A stretch of 38,325 bases of DNA, taken from an uncultured Collinsella sp. Its GTDB lineage: Bacteria > Actinomycetota > Coriobacteriia > Coriobacteriales > Coriobacteriaceae. The stretch covers positions 1-38,325 of the forward strand of contig CAAEHI010000002.1 in assembly GCA_900755685.1 (NCBI GenBank), read 5' to 3'. The notes under the pieces are model-generated. The model saw only the letters and a program-made list of their open reading frames with translations. It did no database searches and was not told the DNA's origin. Below, in pieces: positions 1 through 8,267 of this stretch. Position 1 is the first letter of the stretch; the number at the start of each line of letters is the position of its first letter. Both the position numbers and the translations under genes were made by a program.

Positions 1-27
1 ATTTGTGACAAGGTGACGTGAAACGAA

Positions 28-54
28 AGGGCGCTGACCTTCTGGTCGCGCCCT
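28..54 (-). terminator. Probable terminator of pyrE
   Basis: A 7-bp stem (28-34 with 48-54), a one-base bulge and a further 4-bp stem close a TTCT/AGAA loop. Read on the minus strand the hairpin is followed by TTTCGTTT. It lies about 80 bases beyond the pyrE stop, so it is a plausible intrinsic terminator. Confidence 0.55.
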
Positions 55-103
55 TGAAGTTGAACGTCAGATTGTCCAAATGCGGCCCGCGCAGCGTCGA
101 GCA

Positions 104-131
104 GTTACGGCGTTTGGTAAAACGCCGTAAC
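104..131. other. Perfect 12-bp hairpin touching the pyrE stop codon
   Basis: GTTACGGCGTTT (104-115) pairs perfectly with AAACGCCGTAAC (120-131) around the loop GGTA. The stem ends inside the pyrE stop codon. There is no T-run next to it, so it may be an mRNA 3'-end stabiliser or an attenuating hairpin acting with the terminator at 28-54. Confidence 0.5.
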
Positions 132-811
132 TAACGTGCTCCGTACTGCTCGTAGTAGGCGTCGATGGCGGTCTTGAGCTCGTCATCGATGACGACCTTG
201 CCGTCGATCTCGTGGTTATAGAGGGTCTCGACGACCTCGGCCATGGAGACGATGCTCGCGACGGGGAAACCGTACTTGGCCTCGATCTCCTTCTGGGCGG
301 TGGTCACGCCACCCTTGCCGACCTCCATGCGGTTGAGGGACACGATCAGGCCCTTGATCTCGACATCGGCAGCAGCCTTGACCTTGGGATAGGTCTCGTC
401 GATGGACTTACCGCTGGTGGTGACGTCCTCGACCATGACCACGCGGTCGCCGTCCTGGGGCTCATAGCCCAGCAGGTTACCCTTGTCGGCGCCGTGGTCC
501 TTGGCCTCCTTGCGGTCGCAGCAGTACTTGACCTCCTTGCCGTACAGCTCATGGTAGGCAATGGCGGTCACGACGGCCAGCGGAATACCTTTGTAGGCCG
601 GTCCAAACAGCACGTCAAAGTCGTCGCCAAAGTTATCGTGGATGGCCTGGGCGTAATACTCGCCCAGCTTCTTGAGCTGATAGCCCGTCACGTAAGCGCC
701 GGCGTTCATAAAGAACGGGGACTGACGGCCGCTCTTGAGCGTAAAGCTGCCGAACTTAAGGACGTCGGACTCGACCATAAACTTGATGAACTCTTGCTTG
801 TAAGCCTCCAT
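131..811 (-). CDS. pyrE: Orotate phosphoribosyltransferase
   Basis: A 226-residue protein that joins orotate to PRPP to give OMP, the fifth step of pyrimidine synthesis; cytosolic. The PRPP-binding motif is visible as MVEDVTTSGKS, matching the type I phosphoribosyltransferase pattern of two acidic residues followed by T-x-x-G. The N-terminal part, with FGSFTLKSGRQSPFFMN, matches the orotate-binding loop of the longer PyrE subgroup. The ATG start at 811 has GAGAGGAG seven bases upstream. It stands alone here, divergent from mgtA, with hairpins just after the stop. No other pyr genes are in the window. The family assignment is firm. Confidence 0.93.
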   Translation of the reverse strand: MEAYKQEFIKFMVESDVLKFGSFTLKSGRQSPFFMNAGAYVTGYQLKKLGEYYAQAIHDNFGDDFDVLFGPAYKGIPLAVVTAIAYHELYGKEVKYCCDRKEAKDHGADKGNLLGYEPQDGDRVVMVEDVTTSGKSIDETYPKVKAAADVEIKGLIVSLNRMEVGKGGVTTAQKEIEAKYGFPVASIVSMAEVVETLYNHEIDGKVVIDDELKTAIDAYYEQYGAR

Positions 812-941
812 GCGGGCTCCTCTCGTAATCGCGTACGTGCCTTCCAGTTTAGCGCAGGCGAAGCGTCGATGCGGGCGCGCTTTGGGGCCACGGCATTCTG
901 TAAAGGCTTTGTCAGGGGAAATGGTTTTCCGAACAATGGGG

Positions 942-970
942 TTGACATGTCAAACCCCCTCATCAAGAAT
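942..970 (+). promoter_or_regulatory. Putative mgtA promoter with palindromic -35 box
   Basis: TTGACA at 942-947, a 17-base spacer and AAGAAT at 965-970 make a credible promoter reading toward mgtA. The -35 is half of the perfect 12-bp palindrome TTGACATGTCAA (942-953), flanked by GGGG and CCCC, so the same site gives a -35 hexamer on the minus strand toward pyrE and could also bind a dimeric regulator. No good minus-strand -10 was found at 17 bases. Confidence 0.5.
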
Positions 971-1037
971 ACGGGCGGATTAAAAAGGGGTACGAGATAC
1001 CCAAAGCGCGCTGCGCTCAGCCTTTAGGAGGTGTGCC

Positions 1038-1109
1038 ATGGAAGGCAGTCCTAGTCGAAAAACCTGCATGTCGCCCTCGGCACGCCGCGAGGACTCCGCA
1101 CACGCATAA
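1038..1109 (+). CDS. Short upstream ORF in the mgtA leader, candidate leader peptide
   Basis: A 23-codon ORF starts at ATG 1038, six bases after a perfect AGGAGG (1026-1031), and ends at TAA 1107-1109. Ribosome site and spacing are as good as those of mgtA itself. The product is short and basic, with two Ser-Pro-Ser-like stretches, and resembles no family I know. Its place in an Mg2+ transporter leader, just upstream of a hairpin and a T-run, recalls mgtL of Salmonella, where translation of a leader peptide controls read-through into mgtA. That parallel is inference. Some of the ORF overlaps the weak M-box-like stretch. Confidence 0.45.
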   Translation: MEGSPSRKTCMSPSARREDSAHA

Positions 1110-1127
1110 ACGCCACCGGCAGATCGC

Positions 1128-1164
1128 CAAAACCACCACAAAGGCGCGCTGCACCCTTTGTGGG
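1128..1164. repeat. CCACAAAGG hairpin, copy 1 (degenerate)
   Basis: CCACAAAGG (1136-1144) pairs perfectly with CCTTTGTGG (1155-1163). The left flank, with AAACCACCACAAAGG, matches the longer inverted repeat at 14654-14700, but here the right arm is cut short. It sits within the mgtA leader. Confidence 0.55.
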
Positions 1165-1248
1165 CTCAAGAGCTTGACGTGAGCGACATCTAGGTTTTTT
1201 GAAGCAAATACGACACGTACGCTAACTCCCCTCAACAAGGAGGACCCT

Positions 1249-4017
1249 ATGCTGATGCTCAAAACCGTCACGGTACTCGAAGCCATCTCCAAGCGCCGCC
1301 GCACGGCGCGCCCTGCCGCTCATACCGGCCTATCCAAGAACACCATATTCGCCGCCACCCATAGTGCCGAGGACGCCCTCGTACTGCTTGACGCCACGGC
1401 AAACGGCCTCACCGTCGAGCAGGCAACTGAGCGCCTGAACGCCGTCGGCCCCAACACCATCGAGGCAACGACCAAAACGCTCGCCCGCCGCATCGCCGAC
1501 GCGTTCATCGATCCCTTCGCCGGCATCCTCGCCGCGCTCGCGCTGGTCTCGCTCTACATCGACGTGCTCGCCGTACCCGAGCCGCAGCGCGACCCCTCCA
1601 CGGTCATCGTCATCGGCATCATGCTGCTGGTATCGGGCGGTATGAAGTTTATCCAGGAAGCCCGCAGCGGCAATGCGGCCGAGGCCCTTAAGGACCTGGT
1701 CTCCAACACTTGCACCGCCCTGCGCGACGGCGGGCGCATCGAGATCCCCTTCGACGAGCTCGTCCCCGGCGATGTAATCCGCCTCTCTGCCGGCGATATG
1801 GTGCCAGCAGACGCCCGCATCATCACCGCGCGCGACCTGTTTGTGATCGAGTCCGCACTCACCGGCGAGAGCGAGGCCGTCGAGAAGACCACCGCCGTCA
1901 CCGTCGTCGAGGGCGCCGACGGCTCCGCACTGCCACTCTCTGCCTGCAAGAACATCGTCTTTACCGGCACCTCCGTGCAAAACGGCGCCGCCATGGCGCT
2001 TGTCGTTGCCACCGGCTCGGACACCTACCTGGGCGGCATCGCCAAGATGCTCAACGGGCGCGGCGAAAAAAGCGCGTTTGACCGCGGCGTCTCGAGCGTC
2101 TCCATGCTGCTGGTGCGCCTGATGCTCGTTATGGCGCCGGCCGTCTTTGCCATCAACGCCGCCACCAAGGGCAACATCATCGACGCGCTGCTGTTCGCCA
2201 CGAGCGTGGCCGTGGGCATCACGCCGCAAATGCTTCCCGTCATCGTGACCACGAGCCTGTCGCAGGGCGCCAAGGACCTCGCCCGTCGCCAGGTTATCGT
2301 CAAGGAGCTGCCGGCGATTCAAAACCTCGGAGCGATGGACGTCCTGTGCTGCGACAAGACCGGCACCCTCACCGAAGACCGCATCGTGCTCGAGCGCTAC
2401 CTCAACACCGATGGCAACGAGGACGCGCGCGTGCTGCGCCATGCGTTTTTGAACAGCTTCTTCCAGACCGGCCTCAAAAATCTTATCGACCTGGCCGTAA
2501 TCGACCGTGCCGATGTGACACCCTCGACCGTCGCACCCGATTCCATGCTGGGCCAGAGCCTGCGCGACCGCTACACCAAGGTCGACGAGGTTCCCTTCGA
2601 TTTCTCGCGCCGTCGCCTGAGCGTAGTTGTCGCCGACGCCCAAGGCAAAACCCAGATGGTTACCAAGGGCGCCGCCGAGGAAATGCTCGAGATCTGCTCC
2701 TTTGTCGAGATCGATGGCATCGCTCAGCCGCTCACCGACGAGAAGCTCGCCCAGATTCGCAAGCAGATCGCCGGACTTAACGCCGAGGGCCTACGCGTAA
2801 TTGCCGTGGCGCAGAAGACCAATCCGCGCTGCGTGGGCGAGTTTGGCATCGCCGACGAGTGCGACATGGTGCTGATGGGCTTTTTGGCCTTCCTCGATCC
2901 GCCCAAAGCAAGTGCCGCGGGCACCGTCGCCACCCTCGAGGCCAAGGGCGTGGCGGTCAAGGTCCTAACCGGCGACAACGACCGCGTCGCCGCCACCGTC
3001 TGCGAGCAGATTGGTATCGATGCGAGCAACGTCTTGCTCGGCTCCGAGATCGATGCGCTCGATGACGCCGAACTTGCCGAGCGCGCCGAGAAAACCCACC
3101 TCTTCGCCAAGCTCTCGCCGCTGCAGAAGGCGCGCCTGGTACGTGTCATGCGCGAGATGCTCGGCCACACCGTGGGCTTTATGGGCGACGGCATCAACGA
3201 CGCCGCCGCCATGCGTGCGAGCGATTGCGGCATCTCGGTCGATTCGGCCGTCGATATTGCCAAGGAATCCGCCGATATCATCTTGCTTCAGAAGGACCTG
3301 GGCGTGCTCGAGCGCGGCATCATCGAAGGCCGCCGCACTTACGGCAACCTGCTCAAGTACCTCAAGACCACGGTGAGCTCCAACTTTGGCAATGTGCTGT
3401 CCGTGACCGTCGCGAGCCTGTTCTTGCCGTTTTTGCCCATGAGCGCCCTGCAGCTGGTACTGCTGTCGCTCGTCTACGAGATAGTGTGCATCGCGCTACC
3501 GTGGGACACCGTCGATGACGCCTGGACTGCCCGCCCGCGTGCCTGGGACGCCGCGTCCATCAAGGGCTTTATGCTCGAGCTGGGCCCCGTGAGCTCGCTG
3601 TTTGACATCGTAACCTTCGCCGCGCTCTTCTTTGTCGTGTGCCCCGCCGCCGTGGACGCAAGCTGGTCCGAGCTTGCCGCCGCGGGCGACGTCGCGGGTA
3701 TGGCGACCTTTGCTGCACTCTTCCAGAGCGGCTGGTTTGTCGAGTCCATGTGGTCGCAGACACTCGTGGTCCACATGCTGCGCTCCCCGCATCTGCCGAG
3801 CCCGCGCGACCACGCCGCGCCCGCATTGTGCGTTCTTACCGTGCTGGGCCTGGCGCTCGTCACCTGGCTGCCGGCAAGCCCCATCGCCGATGCACTCGGC
3901 CTCATGGCGCTGCCCGCGAGCTTTTTCGCACTGCTCATCGGCATCGTCACCGTCTACATCGCGCTCACCCAGCTGGCAAAGCGCCGCTACATTGCCCGCC
4001 ACGGTGAGCTGCTGTAG
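1249..4017 (+). CDS. mgtA: Magnesium-translocating P-type ATPase MgtA
   Basis: A 922-residue P3B-type ATPase that imports Mg2+ across the cytoplasmic membrane using ATP. Visible in order: an N-terminal cation-ATPase domain; the actuator motif TGES near residue 205; the phosphorylation motif DKTGTLTED with Asp at about 369; the nucleotide-binding domain; the hinge motif MGDGINDAAAMR near residue 645; and a C-terminal membrane block of about six spans ending at KRRYIARHGELL. Length fits MgtA/MgtB. The ATG at 1249 follows AAGGAGGA closely. A second in-frame Met two codons later is possible. It is a single-gene unit with a long leader and ends at a large hairpin shared with the convergent LuxR gene. 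Confidence in MgtA rather than another P-type ATPase is high from overall sequence character. Confidence 0.92.
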   Translation: MLMLKTVTVLEAISKRRRTARPAAHTGLSKNTIFAATHSAEDALVLLDATANGLTVEQATERLNAVGPNTIEATTKTLARRIADAFIDPFAGILAALALVSLYIDVLAVPEPQRDPSTVIVIGIMLLVSGGMKFIQEARSGNAAEALKDLVSNTCTALRDGGRIEIPFDELVPGDVIRLSAGDMVPADARIITARDLFVIESALTGESEAVEKTTAVTVVEGADGSALPLSACKNIVFTGTSVQNGAAMALVVATGSDTYLGGIAKMLNGRGEKSAFDRGVSSVSMLLVRLMLVMAPAVFAINAATKGNIIDALLFATSVAVGITPQMLPVIVTTSLSQGAKDLARRQVIVKELPAIQNLGAMDVLCCDKTGTLTEDRIVLERYLNTDGNEDARVLRHAFLNSFFQTGLKNLIDLAVIDRADVTPSTVAPDSMLGQSLRDRYTKVDEVPFDFSRRRLSVVVADAQGKTQMVTKGAAEEMLEICSFVEIDGIAQPLTDEKLAQIRKQIAGLNAEGLRVIAVAQKTNPRCVGEFGIADECDMVLMGFLAFLDPPKASAAGTVATLEAKGVAVKVLTGDNDRVAATVCEQIGIDASNVLLGSEIDALDDAELAERAEKTHLFAKLSPLQKARLVRVMREMLGHTVGFMGDGINDAAAMRASDCGISVDSAVDIAKESADIILLQKDLGVLERGIIEGRRTYGNLLKYLKTTVSSNFGNVLSVTVASLFLPFLPMSALQLVLLSLVYEIVCIALPWDTVDDAWTARPRAWDAASIKGFMLELGPVSSLFDIVTFAALFFVVCPAAVDASWSELAAAGDVAGMATFAALFQSGWFVESMWSQTLVVHMLRSPHLPSPRDHAAPALCVLTVLGLALVTWLPASPIADALGLMALPASFFALLIGIVTVYIALTQLAKRRYIARHGELL

Positions 4018-4116
4018 CAAGCAGGCGGAAAGCACCCTGCCAGCTGCCGTTACCGCTACCACAGCTGCCGACGCCGCTGCCGTTGCCTCTGCGTCGCCGC
4101 AGTCTATTCCCCCAGC

Positions 4117-4183
4117 AGTTGCGGTGGAATAGTTCCTGTTTAAAGCCCCGTGACTTTAATTTAGGGACTATTCCACCGCAACT
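4117..4183. terminator. Long bidirectional hairpin between convergent genes
   Basis: A perfect 17-bp stem (4117-4133 with 4167-4183) extends by three more pairs with a wobble. Inside, TTTAAAG and CTTTAA form a second nested stem. It lies between the ends of mgtA and the LuxR gene and probably stops transcription from both sides. No strong T-run borders it. Its length suggests a dispersed repeat unit rather than a plain terminator. Confidence 0.55.
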
Positions 4184-4197
4184 TATTGGGAGATTAG

Positions 4198-5742
4198 CTA
4201 GTCCTTGGGTGTCCAGGACCAGAAGAAGTTGATGAGGGCCACGCGCGAGGCGGTACCGGCTTTTTTGTTGATCGAGGAAATGTGGCGATAGAGCGTGGAG
4301 CGCGAAAGGAAGAGCGTTGTGGCGATGTCCTGAACGCTCTGGTCCGAAACGACCAAGACCTCAAGAATATCGCGCTCGCGCTCTGTAAGCCCAAAGGTGG
4401 CGACGAAAGCATCGAGGCGTTCATCGGACGTGAGCTCCGCTGCCTCCACGGGCTCGGGATCGGAGCATGTGGGCGCAAGATCCCCACCAAGATCGTCGGT
4501 GGCAAGCGGCAGGCCATCCTGCATCACGGCATCATCGGCCCGTTGCCCCAACTGCCCCAGCAGCGTAATCGCAATGCCCACAAACATCACGAGCGCCGCA
4601 CCGACCGCAGCCAGCACGTTTTGGCTCGAGATGATCGCCACCGCCGGCGCCGTCACGAGCATCGAGCACACGTTGTTGACGACGCGACCCATGCACGGCC
4701 AAAAATATGACCAGCGCGCATAGAGCGAGACGGCGGCATATTTTGTGGTAAAGAACACCACGAAAAAGCCCGAGCCCAGATAAAAGATGATCGTGGCAGC
4801 GAGCTCGTTGCCGCCATTGCCATCGACGATGAGCACAAAGAACGAAAGCGTGGACAACATGGCGGCGCATGTCATGCCTATATTCATATACGAACGACCA
4901 CGCAGGTCAAATAGGGTGCCAGCGGCCAACGAGCTCACGACAAGCAGCAGGCGCGGCCAATCGCCCAAATCGACGGCTCCGACAGCATGCAAGGTTGTGA
5001 GACCCGCGTTGAGAGCGGCGAATACACCGGAAAGATACGCTGTCGCCACGGTCAAGCGAGCTACAGCGCGGCGGAATGCCGCCTTTGCCTCGGGATCGTC
5101 ATGCCACTTGGCGCCATATTCCAGAGCATCTACCGAAAGCCCGGCAGCACTGGGTTCAAAGTTGGGATCGGACTCGTCGCGCAGCTTGGCGCGTCGGGCA
5201 CCGTGGAGCAACGCCACCTGCGCGATCGCACAGACAACCAGAACAGCCTGCCGAGGAATGCCGGCAGGCATCACCATGTGATTGAGGACCTGCACCAGAA
5301 CGCCCATGGCGTAAGAAAGTGCGGCGGCGCGCGCCAAGCAGGGCGTTCGCGCAAAGCGCCTCGCAAAATTTGCATGAGCAGTCGATCCGCAGTAGCCCAG
5401 CGCGCAGCACGCCACCAAACCGCCGGCAATTACCACCTCAACCTGAACCGCCATAATCAACAGCAGCAATGCCGCCACCAGCAAAACGCCCGTGACGTCA
5501 CTCGTTGCGTCGATAGCATGGGGACGGCGATAGTACAGAATGGGACGCACAAAGAAGCCAATCACGCTCGCGCCGATGACAAGGCTCTCATAAATAACGA
5601 CTTCGTTCGGAGACACGAACTCGGCCATGCACACATCAAAAAGATACTCGCACGCCAAAAACGTGAAGAAGAACAGCGCCAGGCATATAATCTCCCGAAT
5701 GCCCCGACGCAAATATGCGGTTGTGTCTCCCGTGCCCCTCAT
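4198..5742 (-). CDS. Membrane-embedded LuxR-type transcriptional regulator
   Basis: A 514-residue protein. The first ~420 residues are very hydrophobic, with about 10-12 predicted spans like an MFS-type or related fold. The last ~70 residues form a LuxR/GerE helix-turn-helix (FGLTERERDILEVLVV, then IATTLFLSRSTLYRHISSI). No receiver domain is present, so it should be a one-component regulator sensing something in the membrane. Such fusions are abundant in Coriobacteriia; their ligands are mostly unknown. I chose ATG 5742, with GGGGG seven bases upstream, over an in-frame TTG seven codons earlier. It is a single gene, convergent with mgtA. Targets cannot be read from the sequence. Confidence 0.85.
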   Translation of the reverse strand: MRGTGDTTAYLRRGIREIICLALFFFTFLACEYLFDVCMAEFVSPNEVVIYESLVIGASVIGFFVRPILYYRRPHAIDATSDVTGVLLVAALLLLIMAVQVEVVIAGGLVACCALGYCGSTAHANFARRFARTPCLARAAALSYAMGVLVQVLNHMVMPAGIPRQAVLVVCAIAQVALLHGARRAKLRDESDPNFEPSAAGLSVDALEYGAKWHDDPEAKAAFRRAVARLTVATAYLSGVFAALNAGLTTLHAVGAVDLGDWPRLLLVVSSLAAGTLFDLRGRSYMNIGMTCAAMLSTLSFFVLIVDGNGGNELAATIIFYLGSGFFVVFFTTKYAAVSLYARWSYFWPCMGRVVNNVCSMLVTAPAVAIISSQNVLAAVGAALVMFVGIAITLLGQLGQRADDAVMQDGLPLATDDLGGDLAPTCSDPEPVEAAELTSDERLDAFVATFGLTERERDILEVLVVSDQSVQDIATTLFLSRSTLYRHISSINKKAGTASRVALINFFWSWTPKD

Positions 5743-5772
5743 GGTTAACCCCCAGCCGCTCAATTGTCTGGA

Positions 5773-5801
5773 AATCTATTTTAATAAAGAACCAGTCTCA
5801 A
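5773..5801 (-). promoter_or_regulatory. Putative promoter of the LuxR regulator gene
   Basis: On the minus strand TTGAGA (5796-5801), a 17-base spacer and TAGATT (5773-5778) lie about 30 bases upstream of the ATG at 5742. Confidence 0.5.
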
Positions 5802-5928
5802 TATCGAAGCCGGGCTCGAAATGCTGCCAATTCGACCCCAGCCGTCCACATCACGCCGCGATTTTGAGCCGCATGGACCAGAAGGGACGCGCGCGATCTC
5901 TAGCTCGGCCAGGAGTGTCTCCAACTAC

Positions 5929-5957
5929 CACTCATTTAAGTACGTCCCCAATGAGTG
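5929..5957 (+). repeat. Hairpin repeat with conserved 15-nt loop, copy A
   Basis: CACTCAT (5929-5935) and ATGAGTG (5951-5957) form a perfect 7-bp stem around the loop TTAAGTACGTCCCCA. The loop differs by one base from that of copy B. It lies in the 392-base divergent region (5743-6134), which otherwise holds the LuxR promoter, copy B and the start of the next operon. Confidence 0.75.
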
Positions 5958-5981
5958 CCTTCGACAAAGAGCGTCCCCCGC

Positions 5982-6016
5982 GACTAGTCGTTTAAGAACG
6001 TCCCCAACGACTAGTC
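5982..6016 (+). repeat. Hairpin repeat with conserved 15-nt loop, copy B
   Basis: GACTAGTCGT (5982-5991) and ACGACTAGTC (6007-6016) form a perfect 10-bp stem around the loop TTAAGAACGTCCCCA. The stem sequence is unlike that of copy A, although it lies only 25 bases away, so both arms have changed together. Confidence 0.78.
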
Positions 6017-6134
6017 AAAAATGGGCCATGTGTCCCAGTTGTGGAGACTCCTTGAGCCGTCTGGGTATCGCGAAGGATCGCGCACTCCCCCATCATCAAA
6101 AGTGACACACGCTACCAGTTGATGGGAGGCAGCC

Positions 6135-6872
6135 ATGGGCTTCTTTGACAAGATGTTTGAGAAGAAAGAGTGCGCGATTTGCGGTACCGAGCTGGGACTT
6201 CTAGGTAAGACAAAAATCAATGAAGGCTACCTGTGCAAAGAGTGCGCCGGCAAGCTCTCCCCCTACTTTCACGGCTATCGCTCCAGCACCGCGGACGATA
6301 TCCGTGAGCAACTCGCCTACCGCGAGGCCAATGCCGAGCGCCTGGCGTCGTTCAACCCCACGCGTACGCTTTCTGCCGGGCGCACCAATATTATGCTCGA
6401 TGAGGACGCGAGCCTGCTGATCATCACTTCGCAGAGCCGCTGGCGCGACGCCAATCCCGACATCATCGAGTTCTCGCAGGTACTCGGCTGCGATATGGAT
6501 ATCGACGAGCAGCGCACCGAGATCTATCGCGAGACCAAGGACGGCGAGCGCGAGAGCTACAACCCGCCGCGCTACGACCTGGATTACGACTTTAATCTGA
6601 CCATCCATGTCAACACGCCGTACTTTACCGAGATCAACCTGCGCGTGAACGACTCCACCATCGATCAGCGCGGCTCCATCGAATACCGCGAGGCCAAGCG
6701 CCAGGCAACCGAGGTCCGCGATGCGCTGGTGCAGCTGCGCCAGGAGACGCGCGACAGCGTCGTGGCCGCCAAGGCCCCCAAGACCGCGGTGACCTGCCCC
6801 TTCTGCGGAGCCACCACCATTCCCGATGCCAGCGGGCGCTGCGAATACTGCGGCGGCGCCATCGGCGCATAG
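6135..6872 (+). CDS. DUF4428-type zinc-ribbon protein
   Basis: A 245-residue soluble protein. Residues 1-40 hold a treble-clef/zinc-ribbon unit (CAICGTELGL, then LCKECAGKLS) as in DUF4428 proteins. The middle ~150 residues look like a compact beta-rich domain of unknown function. The C-terminus carries a second ribbon (CPFCGATT and CEYCGGAIGA). It starts a run of three co-directed zinc-ribbon genes with gaps of 24 and 48 bases. The SD GGGAGG (6124-6129) partly overlaps one arm of a 7-bp inverted repeat (6089-6095 with 6120-6126), which could mask it. Bacillus ydjG-ydjH-ydjI is a comparable cluster. Role unknown; envelope-stress or membrane scaffolding is a guess from context. Confidence 0.75.
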   Translation: MGFFDKMFEKKECAICGTELGLLGKTKINEGYLCKECAGKLSPYFHGYRSSTADDIREQLAYREANAERLASFNPTRTLSAGRTNIMLDEDASLLIITSQSRWRDANPDIIEFSQVLGCDMDIDEQRTEIYRETKDGERESYNPPRYDLDYDFNLTIHVNTPYFTEINLRVNDSTIDQRGSIEYREAKRQATEVRDALVQLRQETRDSVVAAKAPKTAVTCPFCGATTIPDASGRCEYCGGAIGA

Positions 6873-6896
6873 CACCCGGCACGGAAAGGACCGATC

Positions 6897-8219
6897 ATGG
6901 CCTTCGAGAGCGTTAACTATCAGTGCCCTGCCTGCGGTGGTCCCCTGCATTTTGCCAGCGCCGAGCAAAAGCTCGTCTGCGACTACTGTGACTCACGCTT
7001 TGAAGTCGAAGAAGTCGAGGCCCTCTATCGCGAGCGCCAGGACAAGGCAGATGCCAAAGCCGATGCCGCAGCCGCAGCTCCCAAACCCGCTGCCGACGAT
7101 GCCGTGCAGGAGCTCGCCCAAAACGCCGGCTACATCTGCTCGTCGTGCGGCGCCGAGCTCGTGTCCGACGGCACCGTCGCCGTCACCACCTGCCCGTACT
7201 GCGGCAACTCCGCCGTGGCGCCCGGCCAGCTCTCTGGCGACTTCTCGCCCGACCTGGTGATTCCGTTTAAACTCGGACGCGACGATGTCATGACCGCACT
7301 CAAGGAGCACTACAAGGGCAAGATCCTGCTGCCCAAGAGCTTTGTCACCGGCAACCACATCGACGAGGTCCAAGGTGTCTACGTGCCGTTTTGGCTCTAT
7401 GGCGCCCGCGTTGACGGCGAAGTGTACTTTGACGCGACCAACGAGACCGTGACCGAGGAATCCGACCGCACCGTCACGACCACCGACCACTACGATGCCT
7501 ATCGCAAGGGCAATATCTCGTTTAAGCGCGTGCCCGTCGACGGATCGTCCAAGATGCCCGACGGCCACATGGACGCCATCGAGCCGTTTGACTACGACGC
7601 GCTGCGCCCGTTCTCGGTCGCCTATATGCCCGGCTACATCGCCAACCGTTACGACGAGGACTGCGAGACCTGCAAGGCGCGCGCCGAGCGCCGCATGGAA
7701 GAAAGCACGATCTCGGCCCTGCGCGAGACCGTCGTCGATGAATACGACGATGCCACGGTCGAAAGCAAGCAGCTCGACTACACCTGGGAAGACAGCGACT
7801 ACGCCCTGTTCCCCGTCTGGATGCTCTCCACCTCGTGGAACGGCAAGAGCTACCTGTTTGCCATGAACGGCCAGACCGGCCGCTTGGTCGGCGAGCTCCC
7901 CTGCTCCAAGCCCAAGCTCGCCATCGCCTCGGTGCTGTTCTTTGTGATCGGATTTATCCTCTCCCAGATTCTCTTTATGGGGGAATACGCCTTCGATCCG
8001 GATTACCTCACCTTTGATATCGAGGGCATCCTCATCAACATCATCGCGCCGCTGATCATCGTAATTATCGGAGACGTGCTACTGGTAGGCCAGCTCAAGA
8101 CGGCCAACGAAGCAACCTGTGCCGATGAGTATTGTGGCGAGCTCGACCTGACCGAGAAGCACGACACCTTCAGCCACACCGAGACCACCGTTGTCATGAA
8201 AGACGACAAGGACGACTAA
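6897..8219 (+). CDS. TFIIB-type zinc-ribbon membrane protein (YdjG-like)
   Basis: A 440-residue protein with two N-terminal zinc ribbons: CPACGGPL with CDYCDSRF at residues 6-38, and CSSCGAEL with CPYCGNSA at about 81-105. A polar, alanine-rich linker separates them. The region ~110-330 includes VYVPFWLYGARVDGEV, which is typical of this TFIIB-type zinc-ribbon family. Two hydrophobic segments lie near residues 340-365 and 380-405, so the protein is anchored in the membrane with its bulk probably in the cytosol. ATG 6897 follows GGAAAGGA. Similar Bacillus proteins (YdjG) sit beside PspA and SPFH proteins and belong to the envelope-stress regulon. No PspA gene is nearby here. Confidence 0.75.
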   Translation: MAFESVNYQCPACGGPLHFASAEQKLVCDYCDSRFEVEEVEALYRERQDKADAKADAAAAAPKPAADDAVQELAQNAGYICSSCGAELVSDGTVAVTTCPYCGNSAVAPGQLSGDFSPDLVIPFKLGRDDVMTALKEHYKGKILLPKSFVTGNHIDEVQGVYVPFWLYGARVDGEVYFDATNETVTEESDRTVTTTDHYDAYRKGNISFKRVPVDGSSKMPDGHMDAIEPFDYDALRPFSVAYMPGYIANRYDEDCETCKARAERRMEESTISALRETVVDEYDDATVESKQLDYTWEDSDYALFPVWMLSTSWNGKSYLFAMNGQTGRLVGELPCSKPKLAIASVLFFVIGFILSQILFMGEYAFDPDYLTFDIEGILINIIAPLIIVIIGDVLLVGQLKTANEATCADEYCGELDLTEKHDTFSHTETTVVMKDDKDD

Positions 8220-8267
8220 GCAATCCAACCAATACCACCCGGCCTTTGACGAGAAAGGAAGATCACC

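Larger units (their letters stand above)
977..1248 (+). promoter_or_regulatory. Long structured mgtA leader
   Basis: About 270 bases separate the predicted start of transcription from the mgtA ATG. In order the leader holds a short ORF (1038-1109), a perfect 9-bp hairpin (1136-1144 with 1155-1163) and a run of six T (1195-1200). Short stretches around 1088-1122, 1183-1200 and 1215-1235 recall parts of the Mg2+-sensing M-box consensus in order (GAGG.CTCC, ACGCCAC, CGACAT..AGG, GCTAA). The match is too patchy to call an M-box. Control by Mg2+ is inferred from the downstream gene. Confidence 0.4.

Noticed and set aside
1088..1240. Firm call of an M-box (ykoK) riboswitch before mgtA
   Set aside because: Only short, interrupted matches to the consensus are visible and the pairing of the conserved ends could not be shown. 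Kept as an alternative inside the leader entry.
1330..2643. 437-codon minus-strand ORF within mgtA
   Set aside because: Opposite mgtA, with no family resemblance and no SD; mgtA's motifs settle the coding strand.
5929..6016. CRISPR-like pair of repeats
   Set aside because: The shared part is a hairpin loop, only two copies are adjacent, spacers are irregular and no cas genes are present.
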